Source: Massilia sp. R2A-15 (GTDB lineage Bacteria; Pseudomonadota; Gammaproteobacteria; Burkholderiales; Burkholderiaceae_D). From it: DNA of 64,000 nt. The notes beneath the pieces are model-generated. The model did not search any database. It was not told the origin of the DNA and saw nothing but the letters and a program-made list of their open reading frames with translations. The stretch covers positions 4,464,001-4,528,000 of the forward strand of contig NZ_CP131935.1 in the NCBI RefSeq assembly GCF_030704305.1. Reading direction: 5' to 3'. Both the position numbers and the translations under genes were made by a program. Below are positions 54,790 through 64,000 of the stretch, piece by piece (position 1 is the stretch's first letter; each line of letters starts with the position of its first letter).

Positions 54790-55971
54790 TCAAGTCCTTT
54801 CCAGTTGGTTGAGCGCAGCGACAAGCTGCGATACGTCTTCATGAGTGTGCGCGGCCGACAAGGTCACGCGCAGGCGCGCTGTTCCGGCAGGGACGGTCGG
54901 CGGGCGGATCGCCGGTACCCACAGGCCCTGGCCATACAGCCCGGCGCCCACGCGCAACGCTTCGTCGTTGGCGCCGATGATGATCGGCTGGATCGCGGTG
55001 GCCGACGCAGGCAACTGCCAGCGTTGCAGGCGCAAGCCATCGCGGAACTGCGCAATCAGCGCCTGCAGGTGCGCGCGGCGCGACGCGCCCTCTTCGCCGC
55101 CGATGATGTCGAGGCTGGCCAGCAGCGCATGCGCCAGCGCCGGCGGCGCGGCGGTGGTGTAGATGTATGGGCGGGCGCGCTGGATCATCAGTTCGATCAC
55201 GCTGGCGTGCGCCGCCACGAAGGCGCCGCCGACGCCGGCGGCCTTGCCCAGCGTTCCCATATAGACGATGTTGGGCGAGCGCAGGCCGAAGTGCTCGAGC
55301 GCGCCGCGGCCATGTGCGCCCAGCGTGCCGAAGCCGTGGGCGTCGTCGATCACCAGCCAGGCGCCGTGGCGTTCGCACGCGGCCAGCAGTTCCGGCAAAG
55401 GCGCGAGGTCGCCGTCCATGCTGAACACGCTGTCGGTGACGACGATCTTCGTTTGTGCGGTGCTCGCATCAAGCAGCGACGCCAAGGCGGCCGCGTCGGC
55501 ATGCGGATACAGCTTCACCTGCGCGCGGGCGAGGCGGGCGCCGTCAATCAGCGAGGCGTGATTCAGCTGCTCCGAGAAAATCTCGGCGCCGGCGTCGGCG
55601 CCCAGCGCGGTGAGGATCGCGAGGTTGGCCATGTAGCCGGTGCAGAAGCTCAGCGCGCGCGCGTTGTCGAGGTGCGGGCTTTCGAATTCGGCCAGGCGGT
55701 CTTCCAGCCGCACGTGGGCGCGGCTATGGCCGCTGATCAGGTGCGAGGCGCCGCTGCCGGCGCCGTAGATATCGGCGCCTTCGCGCAGCGCCGCAACGAC
55801 CGCCGGATGCGCGGCCAGGCCCAGGTAGTCGTTGCTGCAGAACGCCAGCATCGGCCGGCCTTCGATCACCAGCCGCGGCGCGCACGGCGTGTCGACCGTG
55901 CGGCGGCGCCGGGTCAGGCTGCGCTCGTCGAGGTCGCGCAGCTGGCGGTCGATGTTGGCGATCATGTCCAT
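54790..55971 (-). CDS. bioF: 8-amino-7-oxononanoate synthase
   Basis: 393 residues. [60 protein letters not shown] and the PLP-Lys in [13 protein letters not shown] (T-L-G-K). Alpha-oxoamine synthase that makes KAPA from pimeloyl-ACP and alanine. TGATG overlap with bioA stop. Confidence 0.96.
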   Translation of the reverse strand: MDMIANIDRQLRDLDERSLTRRRRTVDTPCAPRLVIEGRPMLAFCSNDYLGLAAHPAVVAALREGADIYGAGSGASHLISGHSRAHVRLEDRLAEFESPHLDNARALSFCTGYMANLAILTALGADAGAEIFSEQLNHASLIDGARLARAQVKLYPHADAAALASLLDASTAQTKIVVTDSVFSMDGDLAPLPELLAACERHGAWLVIDDAHGFGTLGAHGRGALEHFGLRSPNIVYMGTLGKAAGVGGAFVAAHASVIELMIQRARPYIYTTAAPPALAHALLASLDIIGGEEGASRRAHLQALIAQFRDGLRLQRWQLPASATAIQPIIIGANDEALRVGAGLYGQGLWVPAIRPPTVPAGTARLRVTLSAAHTHEDVSQLVAALNQLERT

Positions 55972-57314
55972 CAGGAGGCCATCACCTGGTCGAACACCTT
56001 GCGGGTGCGGGCCGCCAGCAGCACGGCTTCCTCGTCGCTCAGCACGTACGGCGGCATCAGGTAGACGGTGGTGCCGATCGGGCGCAGCAGCAGTTCGTTG
56101 TCCAGCGCGGCAGTAAAGAAGCGGCGCGAGAAGGTGGCGGCACGGGCGGGATCAGGCTCGATCGCATCGAAGGCCCAGATCATGCCGCGCTGGCGGAAGT
56201 GGCGCACGCGCTCATCCCCGGCCAGCGGCGACAGCGCCGCGGTCAGGCGCTCGGCGCGCACGCGGTTCTTGTTCAGCACATCGTCCTCGCGGAAGATCGC
56301 CAGCGTCGCCAGCGCGGCGCGGCAGGCCAGCGGATTGCCGGTGTACGAGTGCGAATGCAGGAAGCCGCGCGTGACGTCGGCGCTGTAGAACGCCTGGTAG
56401 ATCTCGTCGCGCGTGAGCACCAGCGACAGCGGCAGGTAGCCTCCGCTGATGCCCTTGGACAGGCACAGGAAGTCGGGCCAGATGCCGGCCTGCTCGCAGG
56501 CGAAGAAGGTGCCGGTGCGCCCGCAGCCGACCGCGATTTCGTCCACGATCATGTGGACCTGGTAGCGGTCGCACAGTTCGCGCACCAGCTTCAGGTACAA
56601 CGGATCGTGCATCGCCATGCCGGTCGCGCACTGCACCAGCGGCTCGATGATGATGGCGGCGATGTGGCCGGCGCGCTCGGCGAACAGCGCCTCCACGTCA
56701 GCAGCGGCGCGGCGCGCGACATCGGCGGCGGTCTCGCCTTCCAGCGCATTGCGTGCGTCGGGCGAGGCCACTACGCGGGCGGCGCGCAGCAGCGGGCCGT
56801 AGGCGTCCTTGAACAGCGCGACGTCGGTTACGGCCAGCGCGCCGATGGTTTCGCCGTGATAGCTGCCCTTGAGGCAGACGAATTCCTGCTTGTCCGACTG
56901 GCCTGCGTTGCGCCAGGCGTGGAAGCTCATTTTCAGCGCGATCTCGACCGCCGATGCGCCGTCCGATGCGTAGAACGCGTGGCCGAGCACATTGCCGGTC
57001 ATATCGGACAGCTGTTCCGACAGGCGGATCACCGGTTCGTGCGTGAAGCCGGCCAGCATCGCGTGCTCCAGCTGGTCGAGCTGGTCGCGCAGTTCGGCGT
57101 TGATGCGCGGATTGGCGTGGCCGAACAGGTTGACCCACCACGAGCTGATCGCATCGAGATAGCGCTTGTTGTCATGGTCGAACAGCCAGGCGCCGCGGCC
57201 GTGGCTGACCGGGATCAGCGGCACGGTCTCGTGGTGCTGCATTTGCGTGCATGGGTGCCAGACGCTGCGCAGGCTGCGCGCGACCCAGTCGGCGGAGGAT
57301 TTATCGGCTTGCAC
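55971..57314 (-). CDS. bioA: adenosylmethionine--8-amino-7-oxononanoate aminotransferase
   Basis: 447 residues. [56 protein letters not shown] and the PLP-Lys in [15 protein letters not shown]. Transaminates KAPA to DAPA using SAM. First of bioA-F-D-B. It follows the liuC stop by 7 bp, so it is inside the leucine operon. bioC and bioH are not in the window. Confidence 0.96.
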   Translation of the reverse strand: MQADKSSADWVARSLRSVWHPCTQMQHHETVPLIPVSHGRGAWLFDHDNKRYLDAISSWWVNLFGHANPRINAELRDQLDQLEHAMLAGFTHEPVIRLSEQLSDMTGNVLGHAFYASDGASAVEIALKMSFHAWRNAGQSDKQEFVCLKGSYHGETIGALAVTDVALFKDAYGPLLRAARVVASPDARNALEGETAADVARRAAADVEALFAERAGHIAAIIIEPLVQCATGMAMHDPLYLKLVRELCDRYQVHMIVDEIAVGCGRTGTFFACEQAGIWPDFLCLSKGISGGYLPLSLVLTRDEIYQAFYSADVTRGFLHSHSYTGNPLACRAALATLAIFREDDVLNKNRVRAERLTAALSPLAGDERVRHFRQRGMIWAFDAIEPDPARAATFSRRFFTAALDNELLLRPIGTTVYLMPPYVLSDEEAVLLAARTRKVFDQVMAS

Positions 57315-57320
57315 GGCGCC

Positions 57321-58106
57321 TCAGTTCAGCCATGACGGCTTGCGTTTTTCGAGGAAGGACGCGACGCCCTCGCGCCCTTCGCTCGATGCGCGGATGGCGG
57401 CGATGCGCTGCGCGCTGTCGGCCAGCAGCGCGTCGTCGACCGGGCGGCCGGCGATGTCGCGCACCAGCACTTTGGCTTCGCGCACGGCGTTCGGGCTGTT
57501 CGTCACCAGCGCCTTGACGATGGCGGCGACAGTGGCGTCCAGCGCATCGGCGGCCACCAGTTCGTGCACGAAACCGATGCGGTGCGCCTCCTTCGCCGAA
57601 AAGCGTTCAGCGGTCAGGAAGTAGCGGCGGGCGGCGTTCTCGCCCATCGCCTTGATCACGTACGGCGAGATGGTGGCCGGGATCAGGCCGAGCTTCACTT
57701 CGCTCAGGCAGAAGTTCGCTTCGTCGACGCATACCGCCACGTCGCAAGCGGCGACCAGGCCCATGCCGCCAGCGTAGCAGTCGCCCTGGATCTTCGCCAC
57801 CACCGGCTTCGGGCACAGGTAGATCGTGCGCAGCATGTCGGCCAATTTACTTGCGTCGTCAAGGTTCTCGGCGTCGGAGTAGCCCGCCATTTTCTTCATC
57901 CAGTTCAGGTCGCCGCCGGCGCAGAAAGCGGGGCCGTTCGCGGCCAGCACGATGGCGCGCACGTCGTCGTTGCGGCCCAGTTCATCGAAGGCCAGCGCCA
58001 GTTCATTGATGGCGGTTTCGTTGAACGCGTTGCGCACGTCAGGACGGTTCAGGGTGACCGTGGCGACACGCGACGCGATGGAGATCTCGATAGTCTGATA
58101 GCTCAT
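57321..58106 (-). CDS. liuC: enoyl-CoA hydratase (methylglutaconyl-CoA hydratase type)
   Basis: 261 residues of crotonase fold. NRPDVRNAFNETAINELALA, AFCAGGDLNWM (oxyanion hole), VAKIQGDCYAGGMGLVAACD, SEVKLGLIPATISPYVI (Glu region) and FLEKRKPSW tail. Third step of leucine degradation. Between liuB and bioA. Crotonases are versatile; the specific role is assigned from neighbours. Confidence 0.9.
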   Translation of the reverse strand: MSYQTIEISIASRVATVTLNRPDVRNAFNETAINELALAFDELGRNDDVRAIVLAANGPAFCAGGDLNWMKKMAGYSDAENLDDASKLADMLRTIYLCPKPVVAKIQGDCYAGGMGLVAACDVAVCVDEANFCLSEVKLGLIPATISPYVIKAMGENAARRYFLTAERFSAKEAHRIGFVHELVAADALDATVAAIVKALVTNSPNAVREAKVLVRDIAGRPVDDALLADSAQRIAAIRASSEGREGVASFLEKRKPSWLN

Positions 58107-58115
58107 GTCCGCTCC

Positions 58116-59723
58116 TTACATCCGGAAGACGCCGAACTTCGTCTCGCCGATTTCGGCGTTGAGCGCGGCCGACAGGCCCAGGCCCAGCACCATGCGGGTG
58201 TCGGCCGGGTCGATCACGCCGTCGTCCCACAGGCGCGCGGTGGCGTAGTACGGGTGGCCCTGATGCTCGTACTGCTCCTTGATCGGCTGCTTGAACGCGG
58301 CTTCCTCGTCGGCGCTCCACTGGCCGCCCTTGCCCTCGATGCCGTCGCGCTTGACCGTGGCCAGCACGCTCGCGGCCTGGTCGCCGCCCATCACCGAGAT
58401 GCGCGCGTTCGGCCACATCCACAGGAAGCGCGGCGAGAAGGCGCGGCCGCACATGCCGTAGTTGCCGGCGCCGAAGCTGCCGCCGATGATGACGGTGAAC
58501 TTCGGAACCGAGGCGGTAGCGACCGCGGTGACCATCTTGGCGCCGTTGCGGGCGATGCCTTCGTTTTCGTATTTGCGCCCGACCATGAAGCCGGTGATAT
58601 TTTGCAGGAACACCAGCGGGATCTTGCGCTGGCAGCACAGTTCGATGAAGTGGGTGCCCTTCAACGCCGACTCCGAGAACAGGATGCCGTTGTTGGCGAT
58701 GATGCCGACCTTGACGCCGTAGATGTGGGCGAAGCCGCAAATCAGGGTGGTGCCGTAGCGCGCCTTGAACTCGTCGAATTCGCTGCCGTCGACCACGCGC
58801 GCGATCACTTCGCGCACGTCGAAGGGCTTGCGGGTATCGACCGGGATCACGCCGTACAGCTCTTTCGCCGGGTACTTAGGCTCGACCGACTCGCGCAGGT
58901 CCATCTGCTGCGGCTTGGTGCGGTTCAGGTTCGACACGATGGTGCGCGCCAGCGACAGCGCGTGCAGGTCGTTCTGCGCCAGGTGGTCGACCACGCCGGA
59001 CAGGCGGGTGTGGACGTCGCCGCCGCCGAGGTCTTCAGCGCTGACGACTTCACCGGTGGCCGCTTTCACGAGCGGCGGGCCGCCGAGGAAAATCGTGCCC
59101 TGCTCCTTGACGATGATCGACTCGTCGCTCATGGCCGGCACGTAGGCGCCGCCGGCGGTGCATGAACCCATGACGACGGCGATCTGCGGGATGCCCTTGG
59201 CGGACAGGTTGGCCTGGTTGAAGAAAATGCGGCCGAAATGGTCGCGGTCGGGGAACACGTCGTCCTGGTTCGGCAGGTTGGCGCCGCCCGAATCGACCAG
59301 GTAGATGCACGGCAGGTTGTTCTGGTCGGCGATCTCCTGCGCGCGCAGGTGCTTCTTGACCGTCATCGGATAGTAGGTGCCGCCCTTGACGGTGGCGTCG
59401 TTACAGACGATGACGCATTCCTGGCCCGAGACGCGGCCAATGCCGGTGATGATGCCGGCGGCCGGCGCGGCGCCGTCGTACATCTCGTAGGCGGCGAGCT
59501 GGGACAGTTCGAGGAAGGGCGTGCCGGGGTCGAGCAGCATCTGGACGCGGTCGCGCGGCAGCAGCTTGCCGCGGGCGACGTGCTTGGCCGATGCCGCGGC
59601 GCCTCCGCCGGCCGCGACGGCGGTGACTTTGGCGTGCAGGTCGTCGACGATCGCTTGCATGGCGGCCGCGTTGGCCTTGAAGTCGTCGCTGCGGGAATTG
59701 AGCTTGCTGTCGATGAGAGGCAT
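58116..59723 (-). CDS. liuB: methylcrotonyl-CoA carboxylase subunit beta (carboxyltransferase)
   Basis: 535 residues. [59 protein letters not shown] and [20 protein letters not shown] (CoA/biotin sites of crotonase-like carboxyltransferases). Strongly like Pseudomonas LiuB. With MccA forms methylcrotonyl-CoA carboxylase. No isovaleryl-CoA dehydrogenase (liuA) in this window, so the first step must be encoded elsewhere. Confidence 0.95.
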   Translation of the reverse strand: MPLIDSKLNSRSDDFKANAAAMQAIVDDLHAKVTAVAAGGGAAASAKHVARGKLLPRDRVQMLLDPGTPFLELSQLAAYEMYDGAAPAAGIITGIGRVSGQECVIVCNDATVKGGTYYPMTVKKHLRAQEIADQNNLPCIYLVDSGGANLPNQDDVFPDRDHFGRIFFNQANLSAKGIPQIAVVMGSCTAGGAYVPAMSDESIIVKEQGTIFLGGPPLVKAATGEVVSAEDLGGGDVHTRLSGVVDHLAQNDLHALSLARTIVSNLNRTKPQQMDLRESVEPKYPAKELYGVIPVDTRKPFDVREVIARVVDGSEFDEFKARYGTTLICGFAHIYGVKVGIIANNGILFSESALKGTHFIELCCQRKIPLVFLQNITGFMVGRKYENEGIARNGAKMVTAVATASVPKFTVIIGGSFGAGNYGMCGRAFSPRFLWMWPNARISVMGGDQAASVLATVKRDGIEGKGGQWSADEEAAFKQPIKEQYEHQGHPYYATARLWDDGVIDPADTRMVLGLGLSAALNAEIGETKFGVFRM

Positions 59724-59747
59724 TCCTGTCCTTCTTGTTTGCGGGTC

Positions 59748-60158
59748 TTAGTCGGGGAAGCTGCCGTCCAGGTAGAACCAGCGACCGTCCTCGCGCACGA
59801 AGCGGCTGACTTCGTGGAGGCGGTGCGCGCGCCCGGCGATCTTGTAGCGGGCGACAAATTCCACGGTATCGCGGTCTGGCGTTTCTGGCAAATCTGCTTT
59901 ACGTTGACGTAAACGTAAAGCAGATTTTACCTCAAGTCCGAGCCACTGGCATCTTTCGTCGGGCTCGACCAGGGGGCCGGCCGGCAGGGTCGTCGGGTGC
60001 CAGGTGGCGCGCAGATACGCTTCGTCGGCGCGGGTGAAGGCCGTATAGCGCGAGCGCATCAGCTGTTCGGCCGTTTGCGCGATGGCGTCGCCGGCCAGGT
60101 AGGGGCCGCAGCAGGTGTCGAAACTGGGGCCGCCGCAAGGGCACGATGGTGATTGCAT
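59748..60158 (-). CDS. ychJ: YchJ-family SEC-C protein with in-frame palindromic insertion
   Basis: 136 residues. CPCGGPSFDTCCGPYLAG (SEC-C-like zinc motif), RSRYTAFTRADEAYLRATWH, then EFVARYKIAGRAHRLHEVSR and FVREDGRWFYLDG, the YchJ core. Between WLGLEVK and TVEFVARY lies an unusual RLRQRKADL stretch encoded by a perfect inverted repeat (59890-59927) that relatives lack or have as variable loop. Function of YchJ unknown. 24 bp upstream of liuB. Confidence 0.9.
   Translation of the reverse strand: MQSPSCPCGGPSFDTCCGPYLAGDAIAQTAEQLMRSRYTAFTRADEAYLRATWHPTTLPAGPLVEPDERCQWLGLEVKSALRLRQRKADLPETPDRDTVEFVARYKIAGRAHRLHEVSRFVREDGRWFYLDGSFPD
59890..59927. repeat. palindromic element inside ychJ coding sequence
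   Basis: AAATCTGCTTTACG (59890-59903), 10-nt spacer, exact reverse complement (59914-59927). An inner palindrome TTTACGT-TG-ACGTAAA (59898-59913) overlaps it. AT-rich compared with the gene around it, in frame, without stop codon. Confidence 0.85.
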
Positions 60159-60216
60159 GGTGATTCGCTGCGAGGTAATCGTGCATTATCCGCCATTTTG
60201 CCGCAGGTGCGCGGCA

Positions 60217-60244
60217 ATGGAGTCAGGTGCGCGGGGCCGGACCC
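60217..60244. repeat. degenerate palindromic repeat (family 1)
   Basis: ATGGAGTCAGGTGCGCGGGG, then CCGGACCC: matches the ATGGGGTCAGGTCC half of the intact copies with several changes. It lies between the ychJ start and the GNAT stop, both leftward. Confidence 0.5.
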
Positions 60245-60281
60245 TGCCGCGCCGATGGGGCCCGCCGCACCGCGAAGCAGG

Positions 60282-60719
60282 TCATTGTTCGCGTGCGATC
60301 CACTGGGCCATTCCGATCGAAGCCGGGGCGGTAGGCTTGAATCCGAATTGGGCGTACAGGCGATGGGCTTCGCCATCGGCAATCAGGCTGACATACGCCT
60401 CCGAAGGCACCAGCCGCTCCAATTGTGCCATCAAGGACGCCATGATGGCTTTCCCGAGGCCCTTTTTTTGATGTTTCGGGTCGACTGCGATATCAACCAC
60501 TTGATAGAACAGGCCGTCCCCAATCACACGACCCATCCCCACGGCCATACCATCGTTTCGAATCACCACGCCTGCAATCGTGTTCGGCAATCCAGCCTGC
60601 GCCGCCGCGCTAGTGCGGGGAGTCAAACCTGCAATGCGGCGAAGACGAAGGTAGTCGTCGACCGCCGGGATTTCATTGTGTGCGGAATAGTCCTGGTTCA
60701 TCGCTGCTGTCTCTGTCAT
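60282..60719 (-). CDS. GNAT family N-acetyltransferase
   Basis: 145 residues; Met7 (60701) is an equally likely start. VGMGRVIGDGLFYQVVDIAV, then the acetyl-CoA site PKHQKKGLGKAIMASLMAQL and LYAQFGFKPTAPASIGMAQW. Small single-domain GNAT like YhbS-type proteins. Substrate unknown. Confidence 0.88.
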   Translation of the reverse strand: MTETAAMNQDYSAHNEIPAVDDYLRLRRIAGLTPRTSAAAQAGLPNTIAGVVIRNDGMAVGMGRVIGDGLFYQVVDIAVDPKHQKKGLGKAIMASLMAQLERLVPSEAYVSLIADGEAHRLYAQFGFKPTAPASIGMAQWIAREQ

Positions 60720-60806
60720 CGGGGAAGCGTGGAGTGAAGATTGCCGGGTTGACTGCGCCGATATATTAACCTGACAGCAACTGCAGGTGAATTGACGAAC
60801 AACTCC

Positions 60807-60866
60807 GATGGGGACGCAGCGGATGGGGACGCAGCGGATGGGGACGCAGCGGATGGGGACACGGCG
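60807..60866. repeat. 15-bp tandem repeat (four units)
   Basis: GATGGGGACGCAGCG three times exactly (60807-60821, 60822-60836, 60837-60851), then GATGGGGACACGGCG (60852-60866). A half-copy of the family-1 repeat (GCAGGACCAGACCCC, 60878-60892) follows and ends 8 bp before the dadA stop. In the space between the leftward dadA and GNAT genes. Confidence 0.9.
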
Positions 60867-60900
60867 TCCCCGTCGCTGCAGGACCAGACCCCGGCCGTGG

Positions 60901-62136
60901 CTAGCGCAGCGTCAGGCCGTCGAGCGGAAACGGCGGCGCGTCGCCCTTGATGGCGCCGGCCAGCAGCTTGGCCGAGCCGCAGGCGAAGGTGAAGCCGAGC
61001 GGGCCCTGGCCGACGTTGAGCCACAGGTTCGGATACTTGGTCGCGCCGATGATCGGGGCACTGTCCGGCGTGGCCGGACGCAAGCCGGCCCACGGCGAGA
61101 TGCGGTCGTAGTCGGCCGCGTTCGGCATGGTCTCGCGCACCTGGCGCGTCAGCGCGGCCACGCGCTTCGGATCGAGCGAGGCGTCCTCGCCAACCATGTC
61201 CACCATCGCGGCCACGCGCAGCGAGTCGCCGATGCGCGCGTACAGCACCTTGCGCTCGAAGTCGGTCACCGAGATCTCCGGCGCCACGTCGGTCGCGCGG
61301 ATCGGCACGGTCAGGCTGTAGCCCTTGAGCGGATACAGCGGCAGCGCGATCTCGGCGGTGGCGGCCAGGTCGCGGCTCTGGATGCCGGCGGCCAGCACAT
61401 AATTGTCTGCCCACAGCATGCCGGCGGTCGTGTCGAGACCGGTCACGCGGCCGTTGTTGACGGCGATGCGGCGCGCTTCGCCGTGCATCACGCCGCGAAA
61501 ACGCGGATGCTCCTTGAGCCGCGCGGCCAGCACTTCGCAGAACGCGTGGCAGTCGGCCACCGCTTCGCCTTCGTTGAAGATGCCGCCGGCCAGCACCGGC
61601 AGCGCGGCGGACAGCGCCGGCTCGCGCGCGACGCATTCGGCCGCCGACAGCACCTCGCCGGCGCCGCTGGTCTTGGCGACGGCGGCGTCAAAGGCTTTCT
61701 TCGAGCGGTACACCACCAGCTTGCCGGCGTTGCGCCACGCGAACTGGTCGAGCGGCACGGCCAGCTCGAGTTCGCCCATCGCGCGGCGCGACAGTTCGCC
61801 CAGCTCGAGCAGCTTGGAGGTGGTCTTGCGGTTGTCGGCGGCGTTGCAGTTGGCGAGGAACTTGGCCAGCCAGCACCACTGGCGCAGGTCGGCCTCGGGC
61901 TTGAAGCGCAGCGGCCCGTCGCCCTGGATCATCCATTCGAGCGCCTTGAGCGGCACGCCCTGGTCGGCCAGCGGCGAGACGTAGCGGTAGCTGAGCTGCC
62001 CGCCATTGCGGTAGCTCGCGCCGCTGCCGACGTCAGCTTCGCGTTCGAGCAGGGTCACGCCATAGCCGGCCTCCAGCAGCCACCAGGCCGATGTCAGTCC
62101 AATTACGCCGCCGCCAATTACGATTACTTCCTGCAT
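60901..62136 (-). CDS. dadA: D-amino acid dehydrogenase small subunit-like FAD oxidoreductase
   Basis: 411 residues. VIVIGGGVIGLTSAWWLLEA (FAD-binding GxGxxG), LLEREADVGSGASYRNGGQL, LPLYPLKGYSLTVPI and ISPWAGLRPATPDSAPIIG, NVGQGPLGFTFACGSAKLLA match DadA. Oxidises D-amino acids to keto acids, membrane-associated. Single gene here; no alanine racemase alongside. Confidence 0.92.
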   Translation of the reverse strand: MQEVIVIGGGVIGLTSAWWLLEAGYGVTLLEREADVGSGASYRNGGQLSYRYVSPLADQGVPLKALEWMIQGDGPLRFKPEADLRQWCWLAKFLANCNAADNRKTTSKLLELGELSRRAMGELELAVPLDQFAWRNAGKLVVYRSKKAFDAAVAKTSGAGEVLSAAECVAREPALSAALPVLAGGIFNEGEAVADCHAFCEVLAARLKEHPRFRGVMHGEARRIAVNNGRVTGLDTTAGMLWADNYVLAAGIQSRDLAATAEIALPLYPLKGYSLTVPIRATDVAPEISVTDFERKVLYARIGDSLRVAAMVDMVGEDASLDPKRVAALTRQVRETMPNAADYDRISPWAGLRPATPDSAPIIGATKYPNLWLNVGQGPLGFTFACGSAKLLAGAIKGDAPPFPLDGLTLR

Positions 62137-62257
62137 GCCGTTTCACGATTCTTATTGGGAGATAGCTGGCCAGCTTAGGTGCTGGTCAACCATCGGGCTA
62201 ATGAATGTGCATCGCCCGGTTATAACTAACATTTATGTAATGTCGGGATCATCAATT

Positions 62258-63580
62258 CTAGTTGCTTAAACCCAATATTGCACCACGGTAAAGTGCGGTG
62301 AGGACGCGTTCCTCGAAGCGCGCCATCGACGAGTGGGCGCCGCGCCGGGTTTCCGGGTCGGCCGAGGTGCCGCCGACCAGAACCACCATGCCGTTTTTGG
62401 TGGCCGGATCGAACACGAAGGTCGATACCAGGCCGTAGGCGTCGCCATGGTGGCCGAGTCCGGCAAAGCCGCCGCCGTCCACCAGCGCGATGCCGGCCTG
62501 GTCGGGGAACTGCTGGTTGCCCAGGCCCCAGCAGTTGAACAGGCCGCGGTAGGTGTCGCCGTTCTTGCCGTCGAAGGTCCACTGGCGCTCGAACATGGCT
62601 GACAGCGTGGCCGGCTTGAGGATCCGGCGGCCGTCGATGGCGCCGCCGTTCATCATCATCTGCATCACGCGGCCCATGTCGCGGGCCGAGATGCGCAAGC
62701 CGCCGGTGGGGCTGAACGACGTCGCGTTGGTGCCCGGGACGTAGCGCTCGATGCCGGCCGGCGGCGTGGGCGCGCGGGTGCTGTAGTCGTCCACCTGGGC
62801 GATCCATGGACCGGCGCTGTCCCACACTTCGGTGTCGGTAGTGCGCTTGCGGTAGATAGTGGCGACGTTGGCCAGGTCTTCCGGCGAAAATTCCGACGGG
62901 TTGTAGCCGCCGTGCAGGCCCATCGGATCGAGCAGCAGGCGCTTCATCAGGCGGTCGAAACGCTCGCCTGTGACGCGCTCCATCAGGGTGCCGATTACGC
63001 CCCAGTTCAGGTTGCAGTAGTTGAAGTACTGTCCCGGTCCGGCATTTTTCGCCCACGCGCCCGGCGTAATGGCGGACGACAGCGCGGTGTCCAGCGGCCA
63101 GAAATAGCCGGCCTCGTCGCGCAGCGAGGAGGTGTGGGTCAGCAGCGTGCGCAGGGTCACCGGCTGGTCCGGGAAGTTCGGATTGCGGAGGGTGAAGCCT
63201 AAGTGAGCGCTCACATCGGCGTCCAGCGCGACCTTGCCGTCTTCGACCAGCCGCATCAGGCCGAGCGTGGTCATCATCTTCGAGATCGAAGCGATGCGGT
63301 ACATGGTGCGCTCGTCGGCCGGGCGGCTTGGCGCGGCGGCGGTGGCGAGGAAGCGATGGCCGAACTGGCGCTGGTAGACCGGCTTGCCGGCGCGGATCGC
63401 CAGCACCGACAGGCTGGCCATCTGGCAGGCCGGGTCGCCGGCGATGTCCGATAACTCGCGGTCGAGCGCGCCGAACGGATTGCCGGCGATCGGATTGCCG
63501 GCGAGCGGCGCGGCGCGCAGGAGGTGGCTCATCCCGCCCATCAGGGCGAGTCCCAGCAAAGTGCGCCTGGTGTGTTTCAT
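62258..63580 (-). CDS. class-C beta-lactamase-fold serine hydrolase, Tat-exported
   Basis: 440 residues. MKHTRRTLLGLALMGGMSHL is a Tat-like signal (RRTLL) with A-x-A near 25. S-x-x-K in RIASISKMMTTL, Y-x-N in FNYCNLNWG, and a late GHHGDAY. This is the group of esterases, D-aminopeptidases and class C beta-lactamases; substrate unknown. Monocistronic, 209 bp from the divergent GntR gene. Confidence 0.9.
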   Translation of the reverse strand: MKHTRRTLLGLALMGGMSHLLRAAPLAGNPIAGNPFGALDRELSDIAGDPACQMASLSVLAIRAGKPVYQRQFGHRFLATAAAPSRPADERTMYRIASISKMMTTLGLMRLVEDGKVALDADVSAHLGFTLRNPNFPDQPVTLRTLLTHTSSLRDEAGYFWPLDTALSSAITPGAWAKNAGPGQYFNYCNLNWGVIGTLMERVTGERFDRLMKRLLLDPMGLHGGYNPSEFSPEDLANVATIYRKRTTDTEVWDSAGPWIAQVDDYSTRAPTPPAGIERYVPGTNATSFSPTGGLRISARDMGRVMQMMMNGGAIDGRRILKPATLSAMFERQWTFDGKNGDTYRGLFNCWGLGNQQFPDQAGIALVDGGGFAGLGHHGDAYGLVSTFVFDPATKNGMVVLVGGTSADPETRRGAHSSMARFEERVLTALYRGAILGLSN

Positions 63581-63724
63581 TCTGGCTTGTCCCTGTATCC
63601 CGTCTGCAACAGACGAGGTTTTTTCTTGCAGGATACGGGCTCGATTCGCTCCGATCCAATGAATTGAAGTAAATGCAGCATAACCTTTTGATATGCTTGC
63701 AATGCTTGCCGCCCGATCAGACCA

Positions 63725-63749
63725 ATGCGGCTAAAATATGCGGCAAAAT
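63725..63749. promoter_or_regulatory. adjacent direct repeat in the hydrolase/GntR spacer
   Basis: ATGCGGCTAAAAT (63725-63737) is followed directly by ATGCGGCAAAAT (63738-63749), 40 bp before the GntR start. TAAAAT (63732-63737) could be a -10 box. It may be an operator for the GntR-type regulator. Confidence 0.3.
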
Positions 63750-63789
63750 GCGCGCCTGCCAATGACGCCGACCGATCGAAAGACATTCA

Positions 63790-64000
63790 ATGAGTAATAC
63801 CAGTACCGATTTCCGCGCCGATTCGAACGACAATTCGCCGCTGTACATGCAGGTGGCGCGCAAGCTCATCGCCGATGTGCGCGAAGGCCGCTACCAGGTG
63901 GACCAGGCGCTGCCGTCCGAGCGCCTGCTGTCCGAGCAGCTCGACGTCTCGCGCGTGACCGCGCGCAAGGCGATCGACCAGCTGGTCGGCCAGGGACTGG
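63790..64000 (+). CDS. GntR family transcriptional regulator (truncated by window edge)
   Basis: The first 70 residues are visible. PLYMQVARKLIADVREGRYQ, then LPSERLLSEQLDVSRVTARK and AIDQLVGQGL: the GntR winged helix of the HutC/NagR (UTRA) subfamily. The effector domain is outside the window. Members of this type often control N-acetylglucosamine or histidine catabolism; the target here is unknown. Confidence 0.92.
   Translation, partial: MSNTSTDFRADSNDNSPLYMQVARKLIADVREGRYQVDQALPSERLLSEQLDVSRVTARKAIDQLVGQGL

Overview
The window looks like the chromosome of a high-GC betaproteobacterium of the order Burkholderiales, most likely family Oxalobacteraceae (Massilia/Telluria/Duganella type). 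This is inferred from gene content and order (glmS beside an Lrp-type regulator; rsmI-lpoA-yraN-SIS-BON; ybeD-lipB-lipA; a short modABC-modE operon; leucine-catabolism genes mixed with bio genes) and from GC-rich codon use. No rRNA or plasmid origin is present.

Left end (1-2271): a truncated Lrp/AsnC regulator diverges from glmS; an AT-rich palindromic operator array lies between them. Exactly 25 bp after the glmS stop, at the classical attTn7 position, there is a Tn7-like transposon end (2296-2342) with two TnsB-type repeats. No tns genes follow. The next 7.4 kb (to about 9690) is a lower-GC accessory island. It holds (i) a leftward operon for a ubiquitin-like conjugation system: a fused Ub-like/E2-like protein, a JAMM isopeptidase and an E1-like adenylyltransferase; (ii) a divergent, translationally coupled operon of a sigma-70-like factor, a small unknown protein and an ImmA/IrrE metallopeptidase; (iii) a GNAT fusion; (iv) an arsH 3' fragment; (v) a PD-(D/E)XK nuclease-like protein; (vi) an orphan small gene behind a perfect palindrome; and (vii) the C-terminal remnant of an antiphage-type dCTP/dCMP deaminase. 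This island is the best candidate for a new system.

9.7-23 kb: hybrid histidine kinase, Tat-exported hydrolase, VOC protein, TonB-dependent receptor, a decayed OmpA-like gene, TPR-methyltransferase, DUF808 membrane protein, orphan BrnA-like antitoxin, HU, LysE exporter and a FecR-domain protein.

23-48 kb: a candidate structured RNA with its own terminator; ybeD-lipB-lipA; an orphan antitoxin; the ModE operator with modABCE; a Suv3-type RNA helicase; GNAT and DUF3667 genes; pbpC with a 2002-residue alpha-2-macroglobulin; thioesterase, exported truncated globin, DUF3034 and TlpA; and the BON/SIS/YraN/LpoA/RsmI envelope cluster.

48-64 kb: tRNA-Pro(UGG), ParDE, then a long leftward run in which bioA-F-D-B is nested inside leucine/isovalerate degradation genes (liuB, liuC, mccA, mvaB, plus a ghrA-like reductase), so that biotin synthesis sits beside the biotin-dependent carboxylase. 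YchJ, a GNAT protein, DadA, a class-C serine hydrolase and a truncated GntR regulator follow. Two families of dispersed palindromic repeats sit directly behind stop codons or between convergent genes throughout and probably act as terminators.
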